A DNA stretch of 42,481 bases, from positions 1 to 42,481 of the forward strand of contig JADJTW010000020.1 in NCBI GenBank assembly GCA_016710965.1, written 5' to 3'. The notes beneath the pieces are model-generated. The model saw only the letters and a program-made list of their open reading frames with translations. It was not told the origin of the DNA and searched no databases. Origin of the DNA: Flavobacteriales bacterium. Its GTDB lineage: Bacteria; Bacteroidota; Bacteroidia; Flavobacteriales_F; PHOS-HE28. This document shows positions 35,255 through 42,481 of this stretch, one piece after another. The position numbers were made by a program, and so were the translations under genes. The first letter of the stretch is position 1. The number at the start of each line of letters is the position of its first letter.

Positions 35255-36037
35255 ATGCATGCGAGCAGTGCCAAATATATCCGTGCGGTGAGCACCAAGG
35301 CCGAGTTGAAACGTGTGCGTGCGCTTCACCAGAAGAAGTACCGCGAAGAGGAGGGCATGTTCCTGGTACAGGGCATGAAGCTGGTGACCGAACTGCTGGC
35401 CAGTGGTTGGCCGGTGCAGGAGATCCATTCCACGGTAACGGTGGCCGCTCATCTGCGCCATCCGAAGTTGCAGATCTGGCCCGCGTACGACCTGGAGCGA
35501 ATGGGCACCCTGGAGCACGGCAATGAGGTGGTCGCCGTGGTGCCCAGGCCCGAACGGACGCACTTCGAGCCGATGGCCGATGACGAATTGGTGCTCGCCG
35601 TGGATGGCGTGGCCGACCCCGGCAACATGGGCGCGCTGCTGCGCATTGCCGATTGGTTCGGCGTGAAGCGCATGCTATGCAGCGTGGACTGCGTGGAGGA
35701 ATTCAACCCCAAGTGCGTGCAAGCCAGCATGGGCTCCTTCCTGCGCGTTGAAGTGCATCGCGTGCAACTGCCGCGCATGCTCGATGGGCTGCGCGCGTCG
35801 GGTGCTGCGCTCTATCTGGCCACCATGGAGGGCGATGTGGTCTTCGATGTTCCGCTGAAGCGACCCGGTGTTTTGATCCTCGGCAGCGAATCGCATGGTC
35901 CGACCGACGCGGTGCGCGCATTGGACGCCCGGAGCATAAGCGTTCCGAGAGCAGGTGGTGCTGAATCGCTCAACGTGGCCATGGCGGCCAGTGCGTTGTG
36001 CATGGAGTTCGCGCGTCAGCGATCGATGCCCAGCTGA
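35255..36037 (+). CDS. TrmH/SpoU-family RNA 2'-O-methyltransferase
   Basis: 260 residues from the ATG at 35255 (MHASSAKYIRAVSTK), the first start beyond the divergent TamL gene. The N-terminal substrate-binding domain (LHQKKYREEEGMFLVQGMKL) is followed by the SPOUT knot with its three motifs: VDGVADPGNMGALLRIADWF, VLILGSESHGP and ISVPRAGGAESLNVAMAASA. The family methylates ribose in rRNA or tRNA with S-adenosylmethionine; the exact nucleotide cannot be told from sequence. The 3' end overlaps the convergent oxidoreductase gene by 22 bases. Confidence 0.92.
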   Translation: MHASSAKYIRAVSTKAELKRVRALHQKKYREEEGMFLVQGMKLVTELLASGWPVQEIHSTVTVAAHLRHPKLQIWPAYDLERMGTLEHGNEVVAVVPRPERTHFEPMADDELVLAVDGVADPGNMGALLRIADWFGVKRMLCSVDCVEEFNPKCVQASMGSFLRVEVHRVQLPRMLDGLRASGAALYLATMEGDVVFDVPLKRPGVLILGSESHGPTDAVRALDARSISVPRAGGAESLNVAMAASALCMEFARQRSMPS

Positions 36038-37567
36038 ACTCCTATCGCGTCGGCGATCCGTTGGCCATCCATCGCAGCGCTCACGATCCCGCCCGCATAG
36101 CCGGCGCCTTCACCGCAGGGAAAGAGGCCCGCGACTTCCACATGCTGGAGCGTTTCCGGATCGCGCGGTATGCGCACCGGCGAACTCGTCCGCGATTCCA
36201 CGGCCACCACCACGGCCTCGTTCGTGCGGTATCCGCGCATCTTCTTCCCGAATTCGATGAAGCCCTTGCGCAGACGCTCGGCGATGATGATCGGAAGGAG
36301 TTCATCCACGCGGTAGGGCACGATCCCCGGCGGATAGCTGCACGCGGGCAGATCGCTCGACATGCGACCCTGGATGAAATCGTCCAGGCGTTGGGCAGGC
36401 GCGCTCTGGCGTTGGCCGCCTGCCATCCATGCGGCATGCTCCACGTTATGCTGGTAGAACATGCCGCTGAGCGGATCGTCGTTCTGCATCGCTGCGGGCG
36501 CCTGCACCACGATGCCCGAGTTGGCGAAGGGATTGTTGCGCTTGCTCGGGCTCCAGCCGTTGGTCACCACCTCGTCCTGCGCGGTGGCGCAAGGTGCGAT
36601 GATCCCACCGGGGCACATGCAGAACGAGTACACGCCAAGGCCTTCCACTTGCTGCACGAGCGCGTAGCTCGCTGGCGGTAGCAGCCGATCGCGCACCGCG
36701 CAGTGGTATTGCGCGGCATCGATGATCGATTGCGGATGCTCGACGCGCACGCCGATGGCGAAGTCCTTGCGTTCGATACGGATGCCCTTTGTCATGCAGC
36801 AGGTGGAAGATGTCGCGCGCCGAATGGCCGGTGGCGAGCACCACGGCTTCCGCACGGAACGAACTTCCATCGGCAAGTGCCACACCGCGCACAGCAGCAC
36901 GATCGATCACGAGATCGTTCACGCGGCTGTTGAAGCGCACTTCGCCACCCGCGGCGATGATGGCCTCGCGCATGGCCACGATGATCGCGGGCAGTTTGTT
37001 CGTGCCGATGTGCGGGTGCGCATCGATGAGGATGTCCGGTGAAGCGCCGTAGGCCACCAGGGTGCGCAGCACACCTTCCACGTCGCCGCGCTTGTGGCTG
37101 CGCGTGTACAGCTTGCCATCGCTGTAGGTGCCCGCGCCACCTTCGCCGAAGCAATAGTTGCTATCAGGATCCACGATATGGTCGCGGTTGATGATGGCGA
37201 GGTCGCGGCGGCGGGCACGCACATCCTTGCCGCGTTCGAGCACGATAGGGCGCAATCCCTGCTCGATCACGCGCAGTGCGCAGAACAAGCCTGCTGGCCC
37301 GGCACCTACGATGATCACCTCCCGGGCTCCGCTGACATCCTTGAGCACGGGCGGTGCGATCGGGTCCTCTTCAGCAAGGCCGATCCCCACCAGCACGCGC
37401 ATGCGAATGCGAGGTGATCGGCTGCGCGCATCTATGGAGCGCTTGAGGATGCGCGATCCGGTAGCGGTACCGCGCTTCATACCGGCTGCTTCTTCCGCCG
37501 CCTGGCGCACGAGCACGGGGTCCGCCGCTTCCACGGGGGACAATGCGATGTCCACCGTGTGTTGCAT
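36016..37567 (-). CDS. FAD-dependent oxidoreductase, one frameshift
   Basis: The start at 37567 (MQHTVDIALSPVEA) lies 2 bases after the porT stop. The dinucleotide fold IIVGAGPAGLFCALRVIEQG, the conserved CFGEGGAGTYSDGKLYTR and the VVLATGHSARDIF segment match the family of about 515-residue FAD/NAD(P)-binding proteins (COG2509 type). Near 36786 the run AAAGGG has one G more than the frame needs (expected LLHDKGIRIERKDFAIGVR). Beyond it the protein continues in another frame through VYSFCMCPGG, YAGGIVSAAMDGQRIADAIG to 36016. The extra G sits in a homopolymer, so a base-call error is likely; otherwise it is a recent pseudogene. The reaction is unknown. Confidence 0.8.
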
Positions 37568-37569
37568 GG

Positions 37570-38295
37570 TCAGCCCTCGAAGGTGAAGGTGAGGACCCAC
37601 GCCTTGGAGCGCAGGCTTTCGATGGGACGGCTGAAGCGCGTATCGTCGTCGATCAGCAGGTTGGGGATACCGAAGCTGGCCTTCAGTTCGATGCCGAACT
37701 TGAAGTAGGGCAGGAACATGTCGAAGCCGCCGCCCACTTCGGCGGCGTAGTCGTACTTGGCCAGCTTCACCACGATCTCGTCGTCCAGCGCGTTGTTCAC
37801 GTCCTTCTGGCTGGCCATGTCGATGGCGAACTTGCCACCGCCGATCAGGTACACCGCGAAGTTGTTGATGCGGTCGCTGCGGAACTTCCACAGGACAGGG
37901 AACTCCAGATAGGTGCTTTCCACCGGTTTCTGGAAATAGACCGTCGTGCCATCGGCCTTGCGGAACTGGTATTGCAGCACGCGCTCCTGGAAGGAGAGGG
38001 TGGGCAGGAAGCGCAGGCTGAAGTTAGGATGGACGTTGAGCGAGGCCACGATGCCCAGGTTGAAGCCCGGCTGCATGATGTGGTCGAGGACGAGCAGCGA
38101 GTCCGAGAACGGCGCACTGGGCTTCAGCTTGATGAAGAGGTCGCTGGTGTTGTAGCTCAACAGGAAGCCGAAGTGCAGCCGTCGCAGATCGAAGTTGGGC
38201 AGGTTCTCCGTAACGATGCGCCGGTCCTGGGCCGAAGCCACGGAACCAGACACCAGAACAAGAGCGATGAGGAATGCGCGTGGACGAAGGCTCAT
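37570..38295 (-). CDS. porT: T9SS outer membrane protein PorT (SprT) family
   Basis: 241 residues: signal peptide (SLRPRAFLIALVLVSGSVASAQ) and an eight-strand-type outer membrane barrel. Family-diagnostic segments include LHFGFLLSYNTSDLFIKLK, GFNLGIVASLNVHPNFSLRF, VESTYLEFPVLWKFRS, YLIGGGKFAIDMASQKDV, EVGGGFDMFLPYFKFGIELK and SFSRPIESLR-type ending with VLTFTFEG. PorT/SprT is needed for assembly of the type IX secretion machinery in Porphyromonas and Flavobacterium, and so for export of the T9SS cargoes encoded here. The oxidoreductase gene follows after 2 bases. A 130-bp copy of its 5' end lies at 40638-40767. Confidence 0.9.
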   Translation of the reverse strand: MSLRPRAFLIALVLVSGSVASAQDRRIVTENLPNFDLRRLHFGFLLSYNTSDLFIKLKPSAPFSDSLLVLDHIMQPGFNLGIVASLNVHPNFSLRFLPTLSFQERVLQYQFRKADGTTVYFQKPVESTYLEFPVLWKFRSDRINNFAVYLIGGGKFAIDMASQKDVNNALDDEIVVKLAKYDYAAEVGGGFDMFLPYFKFGIELKASFGIPNLLIDDDTRFSRPIESLRSKAWVLTFTFEG

Positions 38296-38330
38296 GGATG
38301 CGGCAACGAAAGTAGGGAGCGCAAAGTGTG
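38201..38330. repeat. Direct repeat, porT 5' region (copy 1; copy 2 at 40638-40767)
   Basis: These 130 bases align without gaps to 40638-40767 with 17 differences (87% identity). They cover the first 32 codons of porT and about 35 bases upstream, including the -7 box. The last 40 bases differ at a single position. The two copies bracket the toxin-antitoxin pair and the IS110 relic. Confidence 0.9.
38307..38314 (-). promoter_or_regulatory. -7 box candidate of porT
   Basis: Minus strand TACTTTCG, one mismatch from TAnnTTTG, only 11 bases before the porT ATG, implying a very short leader. The duplicated copy at 40638-40767 carries TAGTTTCG at the equivalent place. Confidence 0.45.
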
Positions 38331-38441
38331 TGGAGGATCACTGGGGCTACGTGCCGAAGCGCGTTTCCGTTCCACGGGATCGGAACGTTCTCAGATCCAT
38401 AGAGGGTCGAAGGAAGCACCCTGTCCGCATTCCCGGTGGTG

Positions 38442-38735
38442 TTACGGCCCGAACTTCTTGCTAGGCTTGCGGCTGGCGTGCCGCACTTGGTACACGTACA
38501 CCGTTCCTTCTTCCACCTCGAAGGCCACACGGTAGGGCAGCTTGTGGAGCCTCAGATGCCGGTAGTTGCCCTTGCGCTTCTGGAACGAAGGGTTCGCTTT
38601 CAACTGCGCAAGGCAGGCCTCGAACGCTTCTATGAAGCGCTGGCCTCTCTTGGGGTCAAGGCTGTTCTGATAGATCCGGATCGCGTCAACCTCTTGCTGC
38701 GCTTCCGGCTGTACGACCAAACTATGGTGCTTCAT
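38442..38735 (-). CDS. RelE/ParE-family toxin
   Basis: 97 residues. Typical small basic RelE/ParE fold: start VVQPEAQQEVDAIRIYQN, middle FIEAFEACLAQLKANPSFQ, and the C-terminal strand pair LHKLPYRVAFEVEEGTVYVY followed by VRHASRKP. The start at 38735 overlaps the antitoxin end by 14 bases, the usual coupling in these pairs. Whether it acts on ribosome-bound mRNA (RelE) or DNA gyrase (ParE) cannot be decided from sequence. Confidence 0.85.
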   Translation of the reverse strand: MKHHSLVVQPEAQQEVDAIRIYQNSLDPKRGQRFIEAFEACLAQLKANPSFQKRKGNYRHLRLHKLPYRVAFEVEEGTVYVYQVRHASRKPSKKFGP

Positions 38736-38976
38736 CCCTGGCTTGTGCGGCGCGTAGCATGCGGACGGATTCTTCGGCCGTGTGTCCCTTGCTTTCCCCG
38801 CTCAGTCTACTGGCACGGCGCCGGTCCAATTCGGCAATGTCCTCAGCGGAAAAGTCGTCGTCCACCTGACCTTGCCGAACCCTATAGAGCAGCGTACGGA
38901 TCGCTTCCAGGATGCTCGTATCGCTTTCGTCCTTGATCATCTGCACGATCTCGGTCTGCAGGTCTATGGCGCTCAT
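38722..38976 (-). CDS. Antitoxin partner of the RelE/ParE toxin
   Basis: 84 residues, acidic and helical (LQTEIVQMIKDESDTSILEA, DDDFSAEDIAELDRRRASRL). The short N-terminal helical part resembles antitoxins found next to RelE/ParE toxins in Bacteroidota, where it contributes dimerisation, and the C-terminus would wrap the toxin. It precedes and overlaps the toxin gene. It probably represses its own promoter. Confidence 0.8.
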   Translation of the reverse strand: MSAIDLQTEIVQMIKDESDTSILEAIRTLLYRVRQGQVDDDFSAEDIAELDRRRASRLSGESKGHTAEESVRMLRAAQARDEAP

Positions 38977-39439
38977 GGTCTTCGTATTGGTCCGGTAAAG
39001 TTAGGGCGACGGTTATCCCTTGGGGCGGTGCAACCTCGCCCTGTTGACGTGGTTCTGTTCTCACCTGCGCCTGTTCAGGAGAGGTGCGCACAAGGTTGCG
39101 CAGGGTCGCCGATCCCGGCTCGTAGGCCGGGAGGCAGACCGCTGCGCAGGTTTTCGTCAAGGGTGGTGCTCGCCGGACACCCTCATATGTTCGCCCCGTG
39201 AACCAAGGGAGGCACACCTGTAAGGAAGGGGCATGAGAGTTTGTGGAGACCCTAAGCAGTTCAACGAACATGCTGATTCGCAGAGCTTACCTCATGCTTC
39301 TCCTTGCTCTTTGAGCCAGAACAGAATGTAGAGCGTTGGCCCGAGGCTGCCAGCAGCTCGAATACCAAGGATGAGAAAAGTGCGACGGGAGCAATTCCTT
39401 CAGGTTACTGGCCCAGGACCCACACTAAAAAACACATCA
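38977..39439. other. 463-base intergenic region upstream of the IS110 relic
   Basis: No gene with family features is visible. The left part holds the toxin-antitoxin promoter and a short inverted repeat CCCGGC-TCGTA-GGCCGGG at 39113-39130. The right about 200 bases form the leader of the IS110-type transposase. In that family such a leader can encode a guide (bridge) RNA, but I cannot identify one by eye. Confidence 0.5.
38996..39003 (-). promoter_or_regulatory. -7 box candidate of the toxin-antitoxin pair
   Basis: Minus strand TAACTTTA, one mismatch from TAnnTTTG, 20 bases before the antitoxin ATG. Confidence 0.35.
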
Positions 39440-40523
39440 ATGATGAAGACAGGGACCGTACGCCAATCCATAGGCATTGATTGCGCAAAGGACGAGTTCG
39501 TGGCAGCCTATTGCTGCTCGAATGAACTGCGCGGTAGTGAATGCAAGCAGACCCGCGCGTTCAAGAACAACAAGCAGGGCTTTGCCAGGTTCATGGCCTG
39601 GCAAGAACAAGCTGCGCGAAGAAGAGCCTGCATTACCCATGGTGATGGAGGCCACAGGCGTCTATCACGAGCAACTCGCATGTGCGCTCTACGATGGCGG
39701 GCATCAAGTCACGTGGTCTTGCCGAACAAGGCCAAGGCATTCGCCAGGTCCATCAACCTTCGCTCGGTGGACGATGGCTCATCGGCGCGCACCCTGCCCC
39801 TGATGGGCATGGAGCGCCAGCTCGACCCTTGGGAGAAGCCCCGGGAGGTCTACATCCGGATGAAGCACCTGACGCGCGAGCGGGAGGATATCCAGCAAGC
39901 ACTCGCCTCGGCAAAGAACCAGTTGCACGCTGAAGAGGCCGGCGCCTTCAGCCAACCCCGTACACTGTCAAGCGGCTCAAGGGCCGTATCGGCTTCTCTG
40001 GAGCGGCAGGTAAAGCCGAGGTGGAGACCGACCTGCGCGCGCTGATCGAGGCAGAGAGAAGGAACTGGAAGAGCGGATAGCGACAGGGTATGCACCGCCC
40101 CGGGCATCGGTTGGCTGACCATGACGATCATACTGGCGGAAACCAACGGCTTCCACCATGGTGCGCAACCAACGCCAACTGACCAAGTACGCGGGGCTTG
40201 ACGTGGAGAAACATGACTCAGGCACCTCCGTGCATAAGCCCGGCAGGTTGTCCAAGAAAGGCAATCGGCACATCCGCAAAGCCCTGTACATGCCAGCGCT
40301 CTCGCGCATCCGCAGCGAAGCCAAGAGCAAGGAGTTCTTCAAGCGCCTGGTCTCCAAGCACGGCGTGAAGATGAAAGCCGTGGCCGCTGTCCAGCGCAAA
40401 ACGCTTGTGCTTGCCTATACCCTGTGGAAGAACAACGCCACCTATGACAAGCAGTACCAGGCCAGCGCAGGCGGCGAGAGAAAGAGGGCAGCCCGGAAGG
40501 CTGCCCTGAACGAGCTGGCTTGA
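39440..40523 (+). mobile_element. Decayed IS110-family insertion sequence (transposase broken by frameshifts)
   Basis: The N-terminus (IGIDCAKDEFVAAYCC) is the DEDD/RuvC-like start of IS110 transposases. The frame breaks near 39600, where the other frame continues ALPMVMEATGVYHEQLACAL. It returns near 39715 (VVLPNKAKAFARSIN, ALMGMERQLDPW-like) and shifts again near 39960 and 40090. The end is the transposase_20-type region with the serine motif (LTKYAGLDVEKHDSGTS, KPGRLSKKGNRHIRKALYM) to LNELA and a stop at 40523. At least four indels make it inactive. IS110 elements usually lack terminal inverted repeats, so exact ends are not defined. An 11-base direct repeat GGACACCCTGC occurs at 40598 and 40619. 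Confidence 0.85.
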
Positions 40524-40637
40524 AGCCGCTCTCGGAATTAATCCGCCAAAACTAGATCCAACCCAACGTAACACAGAATCTGCCGGCTTAAGAAAGGGAC
40601 ACCCTGCGCAAGTCTCAAGGACACCCTGCCGAGGCTG

Positions 40638-40733
40638 AGGTTCTCGGTGACGATGCGGCGGTCCTGGGCCGAGACCACGGAACCCGTTAGCAGGATGAGG
40701 CCGATAAGAAATGCGCGTGGACGAAGGCTCATG
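40638..40733 (-). pseudogene. 5' fragment of a second porT copy
   Basis: The start at 40733 encodes MSLRPRAFLIGLILLTGS, then VVSAQDRRIVTENL, which differs from the porT N-terminus by five conservative changes. After about 32 codons similarity stops next to the IS110 relic. The 130-bp homologous block (40638-40767) includes the upstream promoter region. The rest of the 40524-40930 gap shows no other feature I can support. Confidence 0.85.
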
Positions 40734-40930
40734 GATGCGGCAACGAAACTAGGGAGCGCAAAGTGTGCGGGGGACGGGTGCCCGATCCAGCGGATGCAGG
40801 GGCATACGGGACACATGGCGATTGGACAACGAATGGCTCAGCGGGCATGGCTCGCCGGACCCATGGATCACAGAGGCCGAAAGCGGGTTGGAAGAATCCC
40901 GGGAATGAAGTTGCAGCGGACGACAGGCGC

Positions 40931-42394
40931 TCAAGGCTGCACCCAGGCGCGTTGGATCACCGGCGCTCGCCCATCGCCGAACGCTGCATGCAAGAGATAA
41001 GGACCAGAGCTGAGGCCCGATGCATCCAGTGTTGCACGGCCTTGCACGAGCACGGCTTGCTCCATGCCAGCAGTGCGCCCCAAGGCATCGATCCATGTGA
41101 AGCTGCATGGCCCCTCGACGCCCGGCAGCAGCACTGCACAATGCGTATCGATCGGGTTCGGGGAGATACGAGGTGTGACCTGAGCGGCGCTGCTGGCAGC
41201 CAGCAGCGAAACATCGTCGTGGTAACGCTTCATGAAGTGCGGCAGCCAGCTCATTGGCGTGCTGGTGTTGAAGCCTTCCTGAACAAAGCCGCAGGCTGGC
41301 GCAGGAAGATCGGGTTGTTCGATCACGCTCAGGTACGGCACGAAGGGCTCGCGCGCCATATAGATCCTGCCATCGGGTGCCAAGCCCAGCGCGGTGATCG
41401 AAGGCAAGGCCCAATTGGTTCCTGATTCAGAATCGAGCAGTACGCGGCTTCCCTGAATATCAGCAGCCCACAGGTCGTATTGGAACAAGCGGCGGACATA
41501 GGTCTGCGGCGCGGCGTTCACCGGCCAGTCGGCCACGTAGAGGAAGCCGCTGGGACTGAACTCCACTCCCCTTACGCGACCGAGGTCCGTGAAGGTGAAC
41601 TGATGCGCGATGGCACCTGTGGCGGCATCGAGGCCGAAAAAGCTCGATCAGTGAAGCATCTTGCGCGTCGGAAGTCCATTGCCATTGCTCCGAAACGTTC
41701 ACGAACCGATCACCCTGCACCGTGGAGCATAGCTGTCCCGCCCACTCGTCGGCGATGGGCACGGCCCCCGACTGGCTTTCCACTGGTTGCTCGGCGATGC
41801 CATCGGCAGTGATGGGGTAGGCCTGGAAGATGTTCGTGCCGATCTCCTGCCCAACGAACCAGTAGTCGATGCCGTTCGCGTGGGGCACCACCATGCGCTT
41901 CTCGCAGGCATCGTCCATGAACCAGGTGTAGCCGGTGTCCAGCAAGGCGGGCAGTTCGCCTTCTCCGCCCACGTAAAGACGTCGGAATCCGTACAGCGTC
42001 TCATGAGGCGCGGGGTACCCTCCAGAAGGTGACGAAAGACCTCATCAGGATTGCCGGGGCGAGGAACGAAGAGCGATTCTTGGGACCCATTGTAATTGCC
42101 CGGCGGGAATCCTGGGCTTGTGGGCAGTAGCTGGTGGTCGTAGAGACCAGTTGCGTAGCCCCATTGTGCGCCACATACACGCGCAATGCACCGGTTGCAG
42201 GGGTTGCTCGTGCCGCAACTGGCTGTCGCGAACGGGGTTTCGGCAACCAGTTCGGGCTCGCCTGAGCCAAAAAGAGATCCAATGACCCCTGAACATCCAA
42301 TTCATGTTCCGGTGTTGTCCCCCATCGCAGGCGTCCAAAGAAGCATGCACACCATGGCGGCGGCCAAAGACTTCGTCAGTTCAAAGCGGCGCAT
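40931..42394 (-). pseudogene. Third propeller-like T9SS surface protein gene, frame-broken
   Basis: The start at 42394 gives a signal-like N-terminus (TKSLAAAMVCMLLWTPAMG). The frame shifts several times (about 42320, 42210, 42010 and 41640). Recovered segments are GLYDHQLLPTSPGFPPGNY, FRHLLEGTPRLM, VVPHANGIDYWFVGQEIGTN, VEFSPSGFLYVADW and LAPDGRIYMAREP, ending in a type A sorting domain (RISPNPIDTHCAVLLPG, SGPYLLHAAFGDG) at 40931. The VPHANGIDYW and SPDG-type strands match the two propeller-like genes at 17411-18916 and 21268-22816. The upstream frame stays open to the right edge (EEFYCGTDDVWCGGDTR), so an upstream gene may be fused or overlapping. Confidence 0.7.
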
Positions 42395-42481
42395 GGGTCG
42401 TTCAATTGTAGTTTCGATCACTACGCGGGTGTCGCCCCCGCACCACACGTCATCGGTGCCGCAGTAGAACTCTTCCGAACC

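Noticed and set aside
38882..39271. A 129-codon minus-strand open frame across the antitoxin promoter
   Set aside because: It overlaps the antitoxin gene in another frame, has a cysteine/proline-scattered composition and shows no family motif.
40598..40629. Direct repeat GGACACCCTGC as target-site duplication of the insertion sequence
   Set aside because: Both copies lie on the same side of the element, so they cannot be a flanking duplication.

Overview
The window looks like a high-GC Bacteroidota genome, most likely Flavobacteriales. It carries many type IX secretion (T9SS) cargo proteins and the T9SS assembly gene porT. It also has a lipidated TamA-like Omp85 protein (TamL type), the gene order rpsO-pnp-rpoD, and promoter -7 boxes of the TAnnTTTG type. 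No rRNA, tRNA or CRISPR array was seen.

Layout. Positions 1-14176 (minus strand) hold three very large paralogous surface proteins in tandem, each with signal peptide, CUB-like, PKD and P-domain-like modules. The third-transcribed copy (1-6545) runs off the left edge and ends in about 18 near-identical 79-residue repeats, with several frame breaks and a stretch of probable assembly junk. Positions 14344-16151 hold a two-gene unit: an ECF sigma factor and a membrane-anchored PKD protein with a gliding-type C-terminal domain. Next come mdh (plus strand, 16413-17357) and, at 17411-25684 on the minus strand, a tandem duplication of a two-gene cassette: a parallel beta-helix protein followed by a propeller-like T9SS protein. 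The upstream cassette is nearly intact and the downstream one is badly frame-broken. A relic of an FN3-domain gene lies at 25842-25964.

Positions 26038-29768 are core genes (rpoD, pnp, rpsO). A small secreted protein follows, then accD, class I aldolase, TamL-like, a divergent SpoU methyltransferase, an FAD oxidoreductase with one frame break, and porT. From 38442 to the right edge is an accessory patch: a RelE/ParE toxin-antitoxin pair, a decayed IS110-family element, a 5' fragment of a second porT copy, and a third, frame-broken propeller-like T9SS gene.

How it fits together. Most of the accessory DNA encodes exported surface proteins with T9SS sorting domains, and porT encodes part of the exporter that would handle them. 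The sigma/PKD pair is a plausible envelope-sensing regulator of this kind of surface programme, but that link is inference. Core genes totalling more than 10 kb read without frame breaks, while the duplicated and repetitive genes contain many. Some breaks are therefore probably genuine decay; those inside the 237-bp repeats may be assembly error.
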